64,000 nt of DNA from Bacillota bacterium (GTDB lineage: Bacteria; Bacillota; Clostridia; Acetivibrionales; JAEXSP01), in contig JAEXSP010000008.1 in assembly GCA_023453795.1 (NCBI GenBank), positions 124,001 through 188,000 on the forward strand. The letters run 5' to 3'. Shown one piece after another: positions 33,645-42,937 of this stretch; position 1 is the stretch's first letter, and each line of letters opens with the position of its first letter. The notes beneath the pieces are model-generated. The model was not told the DNA's origin, searched no databases, and saw only the letters and a program-made list of their open reading frames with translations. The position numbers and the translations under genes are program-made.

Positions 33645-34975
33645 CCCTTCTTCAGCTCTTTGAGGTATACAGAAGACACCCATCCCGTTCTCCCATCCTT
33701 CGCCCTTATGTTGTACCAAATTCTTCCCGAACCATCTTTTTGTGATTTATGCAAATACGTGACAGTACTTCCGAAGTTCAAGGTTTCCGTACCCACTTTT
33801 TCCGAGTACGGATCAGGCAGCTTCCGTATATTTAACCCGTCTTTTGCCATAACAGTATACAATTCGCCATTTGCATTATTTGAATTTTGTCCGTTAGCTC
33901 CGTCCAAAATATCTACCTGTGTATTTTTGCCGTTACTGCCAATCCTCAAAAAGCCATAAAACTTATCCAAGGCAAATACCGAGTATTCTTTAACCTTTTC
34001 TATCGATCCATCCTGAAACTGCTTTAGGTTAACGTTCATGTATTTTTCTGTAAACGCTCTTCCATAGCCTGTATTTGCCATCAGCAAAAAAACCGCTAAA
34101 AGGAAGGCTGCAGCAGAAAGCTTATGCTTCCTGAAGAACCGCCATGGCGAGAAAATTACATACAACATTTGGAATGCAGCCTTTTTGAGCCGTTCCAATG
34201 CACCCGGTTTTCTACTGATTTCTTTGTATAATAAGTCTCTGAGATCAGTATAGTCATTACAAACATTCCCGGAGTCAGGCTTAACCGTTTTGTTTCTATA
34301 TTGTGTAGAAATGTCTTTGTTTCTATGTTTTTTTATTATGTAAGCGTGAAATTCTTTAAACCTAAAACAAACCGTTCTGCCGATCGCTGTCGGCAGCTTG
34401 GCAATCAGTTTTGGGAAATTGCACAAAGCTTTTCTGAGCTCTCCGGCCATCTTTTTTCCTAAAAGACTATACCATTCCCTGAAATTGAATTTAGCGGTAA
34501 AGACTACATCCTTTTCATAATTGCATTCTCCCGAATCGAACTGCAATGCCGAATACGAAGGACTAAGAGCAAAATTGAACTGCACCGTTTTATTAGATTT
34601 TTTTTGCCGGACACAGAATAATTCTTCGTAGCTGCCCTGATAGACATTATAATAAGCAAAGTGTCCGCTCGTCAGTAAAAAATCATCTTCCCAGTTACTA
34701 GACAGACTCTTGATGACCCATGCAGCAAGATATTTATTTTCAGCACTTTCCACGGGATCATCCAATACCTCTTTAAGCAAATATACAGAATCCTTGCCTG
34801 GAAGCTTTTGCAATCGCAGGATTGCAAGCCTTCTAATGTATTCGTCAGGATTCCTTAAATAAAAGTCAATTTCTTTTATGCTGTTGAGCCTTTGTATCGT
34901 TTTCTCTGTCTCCCTTTCTTGAATATACCATTCCGGAAGATCCAAACCCATTAATTCTGAAACCGGCAAGCGCAC
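33641..34975 (-). CDS. HEAT-like/SH3b membrane protein of unknown function
   Basis: A 444-aa protein. Residues about 25-95 look like HEAT-type helices (EYIRRLAILRLQKLPG, LLKEVLDDPVES), a long basic middle follows, then a single transmembrane helix (LSAAAFLLAVFLLMANTGYG) near residue 290, and a C-terminal SH3b domain (DGLNIRKLPDPYSEKVG through DGRTGWVSSVYL) that would lie outside the membrane. It starts with GTG behind GAGGGGTGA. The layout suggests a link between a cytoplasmic partner and the cell wall. Function unknown. Confidence 0.65.
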   Translation of the reverse strand: MRLPVSELMGLDLPEWYIQERETEKTIQRLNSIKEIDFYLRNPDEYIRRLAILRLQKLPGKDSVYLLKEVLDDPVESAENKYLAAWVIKSLSSNWEDDFLLTSGHFAYYNVYQGSYEELFCVRQKKSNKTVQFNFALSPSYSALQFDSGECNYEKDVVFTAKFNFREWYSLLGKKMAGELRKALCNFPKLIAKLPTAIGRTVCFRFKEFHAYIIKKHRNKDISTQYRNKTVKPDSGNVCNDYTDLRDLLYKEISRKPGALERLKKAAFQMLYVIFSPWRFFRKHKLSAAAFLLAVFLLMANTGYGRAFTEKYMNVNLKQFQDGSIEKVKEYSVFALDKFYGFLRIGSNGKNTQVDILDGANGQNSNNANGELYTVMAKDGLNIRKLPDPYSEKVGTETLNFGSTVTYLHKSQKDGSGRIWYNIRAKDGRTGWVSSVYLKELKKG

Positions 34976-35296
34976 TCACCCCTCACGGCATTTTCCGATT
35001 AAATGTCCTTGATAATATCATAACACTTACAGGTTTCAAAATATGTAGTGTATCTCTCCTTATTTTAATAGTTTCTTGTATTCATATGTAAATAGTAAAT
35101 TTGAACCACTGTTTATTTCTTAAGACCTAAGCGCTTTATAGAATTCCCAGTAAATTTTCGCTACGACCTTTAATAAACCTTTGTTTAGAAATGATTTAAG
35201 ATAAGAGAACAGCTGAATGCAACAACTAAAATGAGGCCTTAGTTCTTGGACTATGGCCTCTTTAAACAAACGGTCCCAGCATATTAGTAAAACTTG
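34976..35296. other. Intergenic region with a terminator
   Basis: Contains the terminator at 35226-35260. The remaining 240 bases presumably hold the promoter for the gene starting at 34975, but I see no clear -35/-10 pair. Confidence 0.4.
35226..35260 (-). terminator. Terminator of the PilZ gene at 35297
   Basis: GAGGCC-TAGT pairs with ACTAAGGCCTC, followed by ATTTTAG. Confidence 0.75.
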
Positions 35297-35887
35297 TTAA
35301 GACACTCCTTTATAATCTTGATTTGTACCATATTTACTTTGAAGCGACAATCTTGCAACGAAGATTTTTAAATGGCGGATAAATTCCTTATCTTTTTCCA
35401 CTAATTTAAGACCTGCCCGAAATTTTCCATCATTTTGGAAATTGTAAATCACCTTGCATTTGATTTCATAAACGATTTTATCTAGTGAAAAATTAAAAAT
35501 CAGAATCCTTCCTATCTGTAAATCAAACTCAGAAACAACTCCTATCCCACCCATGGATACATCAACAACCATAAATGCTATCGGTTTTGTAAGCAAGTCA
35601 GGGGTTGATTCCAAATCCTCCAGTATTGCCATGCATTCTACCCTTTGCATATATTTTACTCTGGTATACAATCTTCTTTCTGCCAGTTGTTCTTCATTAA
35701 GTATATCCAATAACGTCCTGTCATTACCCCATATATTTTCATCCAAGGATTCCTGTACAGGATTGTAGTCAAGCCCGTTGTCAATGTCTGAAATTCCGAT
35801 TCGGGCATTAGGATCCCTTGAAACCAAATCATTTTCTTTTTTGTTTTTTCCTTTGCCGTTTCCGATAATTAATTTATTATCTGCCAT
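35297..35887 (-). CDS. PilZ-domain protein
   Basis: A 196-aa cytosolic protein. A polar, probably disordered N-terminus (residues 1-65) precedes a PilZ domain with RRLYTRVKY (RxxxR) and VVDVSMGGIG (DxSxxG), so the ligand residues for cyclic di-GMP are intact. There is no YcgR N-domain. RBS GGAG precedes the ATG. It stands alone between two terminators, so its target cannot be inferred from neighbours. Confidence 0.85.
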   Translation of the reverse strand: MADNKLIIGNGKGKNKKENDLVSRDPNARIGISDIDNGLDYNPVQESLDENIWGNDRTLLDILNEEQLAERRLYTRVKYMQRVECMAILEDLESTPDLLTKPIAFMVVDVSMGGIGVVSEFDLQIGRILIFNFSLDKIVYEIKCKVIYNFQNDGKFRAGLKLVEKDKEFIRHLKIFVARLSLQSKYGTNQDYKGVS

Positions 35888-36070
35888 AAATATCTCCTCA
35901 ATTCCATGTATCTTATAAAAAAAAAACGGCGGAAGTTACAACCTCTGTTTTGCAATCTTTTGTATATTAATATTTTACCATTATGCAGTGCCTCACTAAA
36001 TAGAGTAATCGTCCTACCGATCTGGGACTAACATCCCATATAATTGACATACAGGCGACTGTTGAATGTC

Positions 36071-36094
36071 AAAAATCCTATAATCTACTGATTA
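36071..36094. repeat. Direct repeat, left copy (tRNA-Lys terminator remnant)
   Basis: Matches 22 of 24 bases of 36554-36577, which is part of the tRNA-Lys operon terminator. Common core TAATCTACTGATTA. The two copies flank the small gene at 36106-36477. Confidence 0.7.
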
Positions 36095-36105
36095 AGTTAA
36101 TTTCT

Positions 36106-36477
36106 TTAACTCCTCCATTCTCTTTTCATCTTATCAATATTAATTTTACCTACTAATTGATACAATAACTCCTGTCCATTATCATATTTAATCAACATAT
36201 AGTAAGTTAACTTAGTTCTATTTATTCCAGACATACCACCAATAACTGCCCCAAGTCCGCCAAATAATAAGCCGCCAATAATTGCTCTGCCAATTACACT
36301 GTTTTTAATTTCATCTTCAGTATAAAAATCAATAGAATCGATATTTGTAATTGTGTGTAATATTTCTTTCTTAAATCCTCTAGCAATACTTATTTCGATC
36401 CCATCATTAGTTTTTTTAATAACTTCTGGCAAAATCTCTTTACCTTTTTCAGTTATTCTAAATCCTTGAATAAACAT
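36106..36477 (-). CDS. Small protein with glycine-zipper segment
   Basis: A 123-aa protein. Residues about 65-85 are a glycine-zipper hydrophobic stretch (IIGGLLFGGLGAVIGG), flanked by beta-rich polar segments that resemble small PH-like domains. There is no signal peptide. The start at 36477 is chosen on GAGGTGG; a longer reading to 36513 lacks a ribosome site. The gene lies between near-identical 24-bp direct repeats derived from the tRNA terminator and may have been inserted there. Function unknown. Confidence 0.6.
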   Translation of the reverse strand: MFIQGFRITEKGKEILPEVIKKTNDGIEISIARGFKKEILHTITNIDSIDFYTEDEIKNSVIGRAIIGGLLFGGLGAVIGGMSGINRTKLTYYMLIKYDNGQELLYQLVGKINIDKMKREWRS

Positions 36478-36552
36478 AATAACCACCTCGCTGTTAATAA
36501 ATACTTTCTCCAATATCTAAATATTCATGAACGAAAATTCAAGGCAAACAGC

Positions 36553-36585
36553 AAAAAACCCTGTAATCTACTGATTACAGGGTTT
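36553..36585 (-). terminator. Terminator of the tRNA operon
   Basis: A 12-bp perfect stem AACCCTGTAATC/GATTACAGGGTT with a 4-nt loop and a T-run, starting at the last base of tRNA-Lys. Confidence 0.9.
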
Positions 36586-36661
36586 TGGTGAGCCATCCGC
36601 GACTCGAACGCGGGACACCTTGATTAAAAGTCAAGTGCTCTGCCAACTGAGCTAATGGCCC
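36586..36661 (-). tRNA. tRNA-Lys (anticodon TTT)
   Basis: 76 nt with encoded CCA. Acceptor GGGCCAT/ATGGCTC, anticodon loop GACTTTTAATC, T-arm GCGTTCGAGTCGC. Confidence 0.95.
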
Positions 36662-36664
36662 TTA

Positions 36665-36741
36665 TGGCTGGGATGGCTGGACTCGAACCAACGAAATGCC
36701 AGAGTCAAAGTCTGGTGCCTTACCGGCTTGGCTACATCCCA
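36665..36741 (-). tRNA. tRNA-Gln (anticodon TTG)
   Basis: Encoded CCA with discriminator G. Acceptor TGGGATG/CATCCCA, anticodon loop GACTTTGACTC, T-arm TTGGTTCGAGTCCA. Confidence 0.95.
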
Positions 36742-36793
36742 ATAATTAAGAAATGTGAGGTCGGACTTACGTCACAACCTCTCACCTCTTTTG

Positions 36794-36870
36794 TGGGGTG
36801 GGAGATGGGATTCGAACCCACGACATTCAGAACCACAATCTGACGCTCTAACCGCTGAACTACACCCACC
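36794..36870 (-). tRNA. tRNA-His (anticodon GTG)
   Basis: Encoded CCA. Acceptor GTGGG with the extra 5' G, anticodon loop GATTGTGGTTC, T-arm GGGTTCGAATCCC. First of three tRNAs in a row (His, Gln, Lys). Confidence 0.95.
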
Positions 36871-37056
36871 ATCTTCATTTTAAGGGAAACTCCCAATGCA
36901 CTTTCTTTCAAGGACCTGGAGAATATGCCCAGTAATTTTCATATCCCCTGAAAAAAGGCACAAAAATATTTTAAGGTCTAGGCAACCTTTTGTCAAGAGA
37001 AATTTGTGGAATTTTGTTTTTTCACATCCCTTGTTCCTTCTGATTAAGGATTTATA

Positions 37057-37096
37057 AAGGGATTTGATAAACTCAAAGTTTTTTATCAAATCCCTT
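37057..37096. repeat. 15-bp inverted repeat downstream of nadE
   Basis: AAGGGATTTGATAAA and its exact complement with a 10-nt spacer. No T-run follows on either strand, so it is more likely an mRNA 3' stabilising stem or binding palindrome than a terminator. The rest of 36871-37229 shows nothing convincing. Confidence 0.75.
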
Positions 37097-37229
37097 ACTT
37101 GATTTATGTCATTAATCTTAGCCGTATACTGCCATGATAAATACAAAACCAATCCGGTTAAATATATATACCATTTTTAAAACAGTTTTGCAACCCAAAC
37201 ATAATACCAGAAGTGTAATTTACTTGAGC

Positions 37230-39155
37230 TTATAGATTCTCCAGTATGTTCATCCACACTGTGGCTTCAGCATCACTTGGCATCCGCCAGTCGCCGCGAG
37301 GAGAAAGGCTGATCGTTCCGACCTTCGGTCCGTCAGGCAAACACGATCGTTTGAATTGCTGACTGAAAAACCTTCTCAGGAACATCTTCAGCCAGCTTTT
37401 TATTACAGCATAATCATACTTCCCTTCAAACGCTATACCTGCCAAGAACATGATCTTATCCGGTGGAGCACCATATCGAAGCATATGGTACATGAAGAAG
37501 TCATGAAGTTCATAGGGTCCTATGATATCTTCCGTCTTTTGCTTGATTTCACCTGATTCGTCAGGCGGCAGAAGCTCAGGGCTTATCGGAGTTGCAAGAA
37601 TCTTATTGAGAACCTCCTGAGATTCCTTATTGACTACATTGTCTGCAACCCATTGAACTAAAAACTTGACAAGGGTTTTGGGTATGCTGCAGTTAACCGC
37701 ATACATAGACATGTGGTCGCCATTATAAGTACACCAGCCCAGTGCAAGTTCCGAGAGATCACCCGTACCAATTACAAGACCGCCCAGCTTATTGGCAATA
37801 TCCATCAATATCTGTGTACGTTCTCTTGCCTGAACGTTTTCATAAGTAACATCATGCTCTGCCGCATCATGCCCAATATCTTTGAAATGCTGCAGAGAGG
37901 CCGCCTTAATATCAACTTCCCTTATTGTTACACCCATAGATTTCATAAGATCCATCGCATTGGCATAAGTTGTATTAGTCGTACCGAAGCCCGGCATTGT
38001 AACCGCTATGATATTCTCTCTCGGTATATTCAATGCATCGAATGTTTTGGCTGTAACAAGAAGAGCAAGTGTAGAGTCCAAACCGCCGGATATGCCGATC
38101 ACCGCTTTTTTCATTTTGGTATGCTTAAGTCTTTTGCCTAGTCCGGCGGTTTGTATGCTGAATATCTCCTTGCACCTTTCATCTCTTTTTAAAGCATTGG
38201 AGGGGACAAAAGGCTGAGGATCAATATAACGTTTCAAGTCTTCTGCATTTGCTTTGCCCAGCTTGAATCCAATCTTTCTGAAACGTTTATCGCTGACTGC
38301 TTCCATGAAGGTGGTGCTCTTGCTTCTGTCGTTCTTTAGTTTTTCAATATCGATATCCGCCATAATGACATGCTCACAGTCCAAAAACCTCTCAGACTCT
38401 GACAGGATAGAACCGTACTCAGCAATTATTGCATGCCCTCCGAATACGACATCCGTCGTTGATTCACATATTCCGGAGGAAGCATATACATAACCTGCAA
38501 TGCACCTGCCTGACTGCTGTTTTACAAGCTCTCTGCGGTATTCATATTTGCCGATGACCTCATTACTGGCTGACAAGTTAAAAAGCAATACCGCACCGGC
38601 CAAGGTCTGATATGAACTCGGCGGAATCGGCACCCAAAGGTCTTCGCATATCTCAAGTCCGAAGCACAGACCATTGTCCCTGTCTTCAAACAAAATATCT
38701 GTACCGAAGGGAACCTCCTGACCGCAGATAGATACTGTATCACTAAGGTTTTTGACACCGGAAGCAAACCATCTCTCCTCATAAAACTCGTTGTAGCCCG
38801 GAATGTAAGTTTTCGGTACGATACCAAGGATCTTACCGCCTTGAATAACTGCACAGCAATTAAAAAGCTGGTTGTCCACCCTCATAGGAAACCCCAGCAA
38901 CCCAATCACGGAGGTTTTTTCGGCAGCTGCAAGAATACCCGTCAACTGCTTTGTTGACTCTTTCAATAAAGCTTCCTGATGAAACAAATCTCCACAGGTA
39001 TAAGCAGTAATTGAGAGTTCAGGAAATGCAATAAATTGTGCGCCATCCTTTTCGGCCTTTTGCATAACCCTTATTATATTTTCTGAATTGAATCTGCAGT
39101 CTGCAACCCTTATTTCAGGTACTGCCGCTGCAACCCTTACGAAGCCATGGTTCAT
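37230..39155 (-). CDS. nadE: Glutamine-dependent NAD+ synthetase
   Basis: A 641-aa cytosolic enzyme making NAD from nicotinic acid adenine dinucleotide, ATP and glutamine. The N-terminal nitrilase-type glutaminase domain carries Glu (FPELSITAY), Lys (PKTYIPGYNEFYE) and Cys (GLEICEDLW); the C-terminal synthetase domain has the P-loop-like SGGLDSTLAL and GTGDLSELALGW. Length matches the two-domain form. RBS AAGGTGA. Placement 1.5 kb from nif seems incidental. Confidence 0.95.
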   Translation of the reverse strand: MNHGFVRVAAAVPEIRVADCRFNSENIIRVMQKAEKDGAQFIAFPELSITAYTCGDLFHQEALLKESTKQLTGILAAAEKTSVIGLLGFPMRVDNQLFNCCAVIQGGKILGIVPKTYIPGYNEFYEERWFASGVKNLSDTVSICGQEVPFGTDILFEDRDNGLCFGLEICEDLWVPIPPSSYQTLAGAVLLFNLSASNEVIGKYEYRRELVKQQSGRCIAGYVYASSGICESTTDVVFGGHAIIAEYGSILSESERFLDCEHVIMADIDIEKLKNDRSKSTTFMEAVSDKRFRKIGFKLGKANAEDLKRYIDPQPFVPSNALKRDERCKEIFSIQTAGLGKRLKHTKMKKAVIGISGGLDSTLALLVTAKTFDALNIPRENIIAVTMPGFGTTNTTYANAMDLMKSMGVTIREVDIKAASLQHFKDIGHDAAEHDVTYENVQARERTQILMDIANKLGGLVIGTGDLSELALGWCTYNGDHMSMYAVNCSIPKTLVKFLVQWVADNVVNKESQEVLNKILATPISPELLPPDESGEIKQKTEDIIGPYELHDFFMYHMLRYGAPPDKIMFLAGIAFEGKYDYAVIKSWLKMFLRRFFSQQFKRSCLPDGPKVGTISLSPRGDWRMPSDAEATVWMNILENL

Positions 39156-39219
39156 AAAATCACCTTCATATGCCCGTTGTTTACTTCGGGCTTTTTATTT
39201 TATTTATTAAACTGTCAAC

Positions 39220-39723
39220 TTATCTGCGATCTCTGTATTCCTGTATAAGAATGCCCATGATATAGAGCGATTCGTAAATATTGCCTGTTTTAACGCATTC
39301 CCGGTGATGCCCTTCTATTGAAAAGCCTTCGCTTTTATACAGGTTTATGGCCCTCTCATTATAATCCTTGACATCAAGCCACAGCCTGTGAGCCTTGCAC
39401 TCCTCGAATGCAAACCTTTTGATTTCCTTGAGCAGCTTCCTGCCATAGCCCTTTCCCTTTTCATCAACAATGAGCCTCATAAGCTCAAGGCAGTCATCAG
39501 GGTCTTCAAGTCCGGCAAGTATTACCAAACCGATATTTTTACCGTCTTCAGCTTCAGCAATGAAATGTATCATGTCACTGTTTTGCAATGCCTTTCTGTG
39601 CCAGTCGGCAGTGCCGGCAATCACATATTTTATGTTTTCCTCCGAGTGCTCAGTCGAATATATATATTCAATATCCTCTTCCGAAGCCCTGCGCAGTCTG
39701 ATGCCTTCAAAATCACGATACAT
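39220..39723 (-). CDS. GNAT-family N-acetyltransferase
   Basis: A 167-aa acetyltransferase of the RimI-like fold. The acetyl-CoA-binding motif A is LMRLIVDEKGKGYGRKLLKEI, followed by the LWLDVKDYNERAINLYKSEGF motif B region. Substrate unknown. The ATG at 39723 has AAGGAG at good distance; an upstream TTG at 39765 would overlap the preceding gene stop. It follows the PurO-like gene by about 40 bases and is likely co-transcribed. Confidence 0.85.
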   Translation of the reverse strand: MYRDFEGIRLRRASEEDIEYIYSTEHSEENIKYVIAGTADWHRKALQNSDMIHFIAEAEDGKNIGLVILAGLEDPDDCLELMRLIVDEKGKGYGRKLLKEIKRFAFEECKAHRLWLDVKDYNERAINLYKSEGFSIEGHHRECVKTGNIYESLYIMGILIQEYRDRR

Positions 39724-39761
39724 TTCAAGCTGCTCCTTGCAATTTACAAATTCATTAACCT

Positions 39762-40490
39762 TCAAGCATTTTTATTTAATATTTTAATAGCTGCTTCCTT
39801 GCTGTCTATGTCTATGAACTTTACAAGGAGGGATATCTTATTATCTTCATTAAGCAAAGTCCAATAGTAATCCGCAACTTCGTTTATATCATCAAAAAGT
39901 CTTACTACGAAAGGTTCTCCTTCGTAGGAAAGCAGTGTTCCCTCGTCTCCCATATAAGTATGAATGCAGTGCCCGTAACCGGATATTGCTTTTTCATATC
40001 TGAAGAATGACCTCTGACAATAGTTTTCAGCATTGCCCGTTGATTTAAGGATTGAAAGTGAATACGGACAGTTTTTTGAATCCATGTATGTTATGCCGGA
40101 AATCCTGGGTGTATAATTGGGAGCATCCGGTTCGAATTCTCTGGTCTGCAAAGCATCCTCGAAGGTTTTGCCTGATTTTATGAAGTTAAATATGGTATCT
40201 GTCTGGTCACCGTTTGTAGCTATATGAATATTTTCAATATGTTTTGCTGGATAGTATATGATCAAGGATGGATCAGTAACCTTGCTTTCATCAAAAGCCT
40301 TGGTTCTTATGAAACCGTTATCACTTTCAAACACACGATTCCTGCTGTTTTCGCTTCTACCCATGATCCAATAGACTTGTATCATTTTCTTTCCGTCAGG
40401 ACTCTTTCCTATTATAATGCCGCGTCCAGGATATAAATTATCCTTTAATTTTTTCTCATTATCCAAAGCTGTTTTTTTTAAATCTGCCAT
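39762..40490 (-). CDS. PurO-like IMP cyclohydrolase family protein
   Basis: A 242-aa protein with the IMP_cyclohyd-type N-terminus YPGRGIIIGKSPDGK and QVYWIMGRSENSRNRVF, plus the central ISGITYMDSKN segment. In archaea the family closes FAICAR to IMP; bacterial copies are less well characterised and may do the same or a related reaction. RBS AAGGAAGGGG. It follows the nif operon terminator, so it is a separate unit with the GNAT gene. Confidence 0.8.
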   Translation of the reverse strand: MADLKKTALDNEKKLKDNLYPGRGIIIGKSPDGKKMIQVYWIMGRSENSRNRVFESDNGFIRTKAFDESKVTDPSLIIYYPAKHIENIHIATNGDQTDTIFNFIKSGKTFEDALQTREFEPDAPNYTPRISGITYMDSKNCPYSLSILKSTGNAENYCQRSFFRYEKAISGYGHCIHTYMGDEGTLLSYEGEPFVVRLFDDINEVADYYWTLLNEDNKISLLVKFIDIDSKEAAIKILNKNA

Positions 40491-40583
40491 TGGTGAACCC
40501 CTTCCTTATATTTCTTTTATGTTTATTTTACTTATGTATCAAATTCAAAATAATTATACTATATTTTCTTCAAAATTCCTCAC

Positions 40584-40620
40584 AAAAAAAATAAAAAAGT
40601 GGCTTAACCAAACCACTCTT
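40584..40620 (-). terminator. Terminator of the nif operon
   Basis: AGTGG/CCACT stem followed by TTTTTTATTTTTTT, just beyond nifV-alpha. Confidence 0.85.
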
Positions 40621-40650
40621 TTTATTATTGAAAAGATACTTTACGCTTAT

Positions 40651-41466
40651 TTAGGAGGCCTTGTTTTTATGTTCAATTATTTTCAGTATGTCCTTTTGAG
40701 TCTCCAACAGCTGAGGAATCCTAACATCTTCAAAAAAGCCAAGGTGAAACCTCGCAGCTTTAATGAACTCAATTAAATCACAGTTCCCCGCTCTCTCCCC
40801 AATGCCTCCCACAGTGCAGTCTACGAAATCCGCTCCTCCCATCACTGCCGAAACGGAATTTGCTACAGCCATACCGAGATCATTATGGGAATGAATCTCC
40901 ACGTCTACATTTAATTCAGATTTTATCTTCCTGATTTCATCATAGATCTTTTTCCGATATAAGATACCTACTGTATCCGCATATCTGATTCTGGTTACTC
41001 CTTCAAGAAAAGCGGTTGCGACCAGCCTCATAATGAATTTGGAATCCGCCCTCGATGCGTCCTCAAGTCCGATTGTAACATTTGCTCCATTATTTTTTGC
41101 AAAGGCTATGCACTTTTTCATGTAATCGATTATCCAGTTTCTATCCTTCCCCAATTTATATTTTATCTGAATGTCGGAAGAGGGTACGGATATATGAATC
41201 AGCTCAACACCACAATCAAGTGAGTGGATGATATCTCCCAAATTAATCCTGTTCCATGCAGATATTTTTGCTTTAAGCCCAAGCTTTACAATTTTCTTTA
41301 TACTGGATTTTTCTTCCCCTCCCATCGCGGGAATTCCGGCTTCTATCTGGTATACTCCCATTTTATCAAGAAGTTTGGCAATTTTAACTTTTTCCTCCAT
41401 TGAAAGTGCAATACCTGCTCTTTGTTCACCATCCCGCAATGTGGTATCAATTATTTTAACCTTCAT
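40651..41466 (-). CDS. nifV: Homocitrate synthase, alpha subunit (catalytic barrel)
   Basis: A 271-aa TIM-barrel of the homocitrate/isopropylmalate synthase family, nifV-alpha of the C. pasteurianum type. DTTLRDGEQ carries the metal-binding Asp and Arg; IHSHNDLGMAVAN supplies the metal histidines; GERAGNCDL closes the active site. The C-terminal LeuA-like lid and subdomain are missing and are supplied by the omega protein encoded just upstream. Together they make R-homocitrate for FeMo-cofactor. Last gene of the nif operon. Confidence 0.92.
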   Translation of the reverse strand: MKVKIIDTTLRDGEQRAGIALSMEEKVKIAKLLDKMGVYQIEAGIPAMGGEEKSSIKKIVKLGLKAKISAWNRINLGDIIHSLDCGVELIHISVPSSDIQIKYKLGKDRNWIIDYMKKCIAFAKNNGANVTIGLEDASRADSKFIMRLVATAFLEGVTRIRYADTVGILYRKKIYDEIRKIKSELNVDVEIHSHNDLGMAVANSVSAVMGGADFVDCTVGGIGERAGNCDLIEFIKAARFHLGFFEDVRIPQLLETQKDILKIIEHKNKAS

Positions 41467-41482
41467 ACAAATCAGCAGCCTT

Positions 41483-42523
41483 TCAAATATATTTGCATAT
41501 CTCTAAAATTTCATCATCAAGAAGGCTTCTTCCGAGAATAATACTTTTATTTTTTACACTGTTCAGTATTTCCCCTACCTTTTCGATGCTGTACTGGATA
41601 CCCAACTCTTTGAGTTTGCTGACCACCGCTTTGGTACCTGAGTGTTTGCCAAGCCTGAGTTCCCTTTTCTGCCCCACAATGTCAGGTTCAAAAGGTTCAT
41701 ATGTCAGCGGATTCTTCTCTATGCCGTCTGCATGAATCCCGGACTCGTATTTAAAAATATCTCTGCCGATTATGGCTTTTGTGCAGGGAATGTCTATACC
41801 TGTCACTTTGGAGAAGTACCTGCTCATTTCCGGGAGTATCGCTAAATTCATTTTAGCACTGTCATTTATCAAAACCCTGATAGAAGTCAATATTTCCTCC
41901 AGTGCTGCAAACCCGCGCTCCTTTCCACATCCCGAAAAGGAAGCAGTGACTGCATCAGCTCCTTCCATCAATGCTTCGACAGCTACTGCGGTAGCACATG
42001 AATAATTGTTCTCGGCACATATGTCAATTCTTGTCCCCAGAACATTCCTAATCTCTTTAAGCTTTTTAGCCCACTCAAAGGAAGAACACTTATTTAGGCC
42101 TGTGATTCGTAAGCTTTGGACGTGCTTGATATACTGGGAATTTTTTAGTCTTTTAAGCTTATCCAGCTTTTCTATTCCGTCTATCTTAAATTCTGCCGTG
42201 ATATTCAGCTTTCGGTCTGCAAGCCATTTTATCAGATCATTATCCTTTAGAAGCTCCGAACTTACAATGCAATGCTTTATTGCAGAAGGCAAATCAATAT
42301 CTTTCTCCCCCGCTTTAATCCTAATGATGAAATTCAAGCCCAACGGCGTCTTGCCCATCTTTTTCAACAAGTCTGTATTTATTTCTATAAGGTCGGCACC
42401 TAACTCTTTTAGTTTCCAAGATAGCTCAATAATATCAAGCCTGCTGATTTTTCTTTTTAACAGGTATACTTCAGGTATCGTTCTATCTATAATCGTTACT
42501 TCAGTATTTTTATTAAGTATCAT
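41483..42523 (-). CDS. nifV: Homocitrate synthase, omega subunit
   Basis: A 346-aa NifV-related protein, nifV-omega. Residues 1-250 keep the barrel pattern but have lost the DGEQ catalytic motif (IDRTIPEVYLLKR stands there). Residues 260-346 contain the lid and subdomain with YESGIHADGIEKNP and RLGKHSGTKAV. It therefore supplies the C-terminal communicating domain and pairs with the alpha subunit. This is a conserved clostridial arrangement rather than a frameshifted nifV. The ATG at 42523 has AAAGGAG. Confidence 0.9.
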   Translation of the reverse strand: MILNKNTEVTIIDRTIPEVYLLKRKISRLDIIELSWKLKELGADLIEINTDLLKKMGKTPLGLNFIIRIKAGEKDIDLPSAIKHCIVSSELLKDNDLIKWLADRKLNITAEFKIDGIEKLDKLKRLKNSQYIKHVQSLRITGLNKCSSFEWAKKLKEIRNVLGTRIDICAENNYSCATAVAVEALMEGADAVTASFSGCGKERGFAALEEILTSIRVLINDSAKMNLAILPEMSRYFSKVTGIDIPCTKAIIGRDIFKYESGIHADGIEKNPLTYEPFEPDIVGQKRELRLGKHSGTKAVVSKLKELGIQYSIEKVGEILNSVKNKSIILGRSLLDDEILEICKYI

Positions 42524-42586
42524 GAACAAATTCTCCTTTCATCATAAGATTGGGCTTTGGTCAGATTTATTTTACTTAATTAATTT

Positions 42587-42898
42587 CTATTTTATTTCCA
42601 GTCGTTCTACTTTCTTGCCGTTTTCAAGATGAGCTTCTACAATTTCCGGGACATCTTCCGGCGTTACTTCCTTATACCAAACTCCCTCGGGGTAAATAAC
42701 TACGATCGGCCCTGAGCTGCATATGCCGAAACAGCCTGTATTAGTGACCATCACCTCACCCGAAAGGTCTTTTTCTTCAATCTGTTCTAAAAAAGCTTGA
42801 ACAATGCCTACTGAGTCTTTTGAACAGCAAAAGCCTTTCATCTGTCCATTCACTCTTGAACTTGTACATACAAATACATGATATTTTGGTTTTTGCAT
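42587..42898 (-). CDS. Thioredoxin-fold [2Fe-2S] ferredoxin (2FeCpFd type)
   Basis: A 103-aa homologue of the C. pasteurianum [2Fe-2S] ferredoxin encoded in its nif cluster. The four ligands C11, C24, C56 and C60 are present (HVFVC, GFCCS, GCFGIC). The fifth cysteine of the Clostridium pasteurianum protein, C14, is serine here, consistent with its non-ligand role. The family protein interacts with the MoFe protein. It lies between nifN-B and nifV. Confidence 0.92.
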   Translation of the reverse strand: MQKPKYHVFVCTSSRVNGQMKGFCCSKDSVGIVQAFLEQIEEKDLSGEVMVTNTGCFGICSSGPIVVIYPEGVWYKEVTPEDVPEIVEAHLENGKKVERLEIK

Positions 42899-42937
42899 GA
42901 TTTACACACCCCTTTGATTATTTATTCAAATCCTTAT

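Noticed and set aside
36880..37152. A 90-codon minus-strand open frame between nadE and tRNA-His
   Set aside because: No ribosome site, atypical composition, and it runs through a 15-bp inverted repeat; treated as non-coding.
41483..42523. nifV-omega as a frameshifted or decayed nifV
   Set aside because: It is full length, has its own ribosome site, and matches the split nifV arrangement known from C. pasteurianum.
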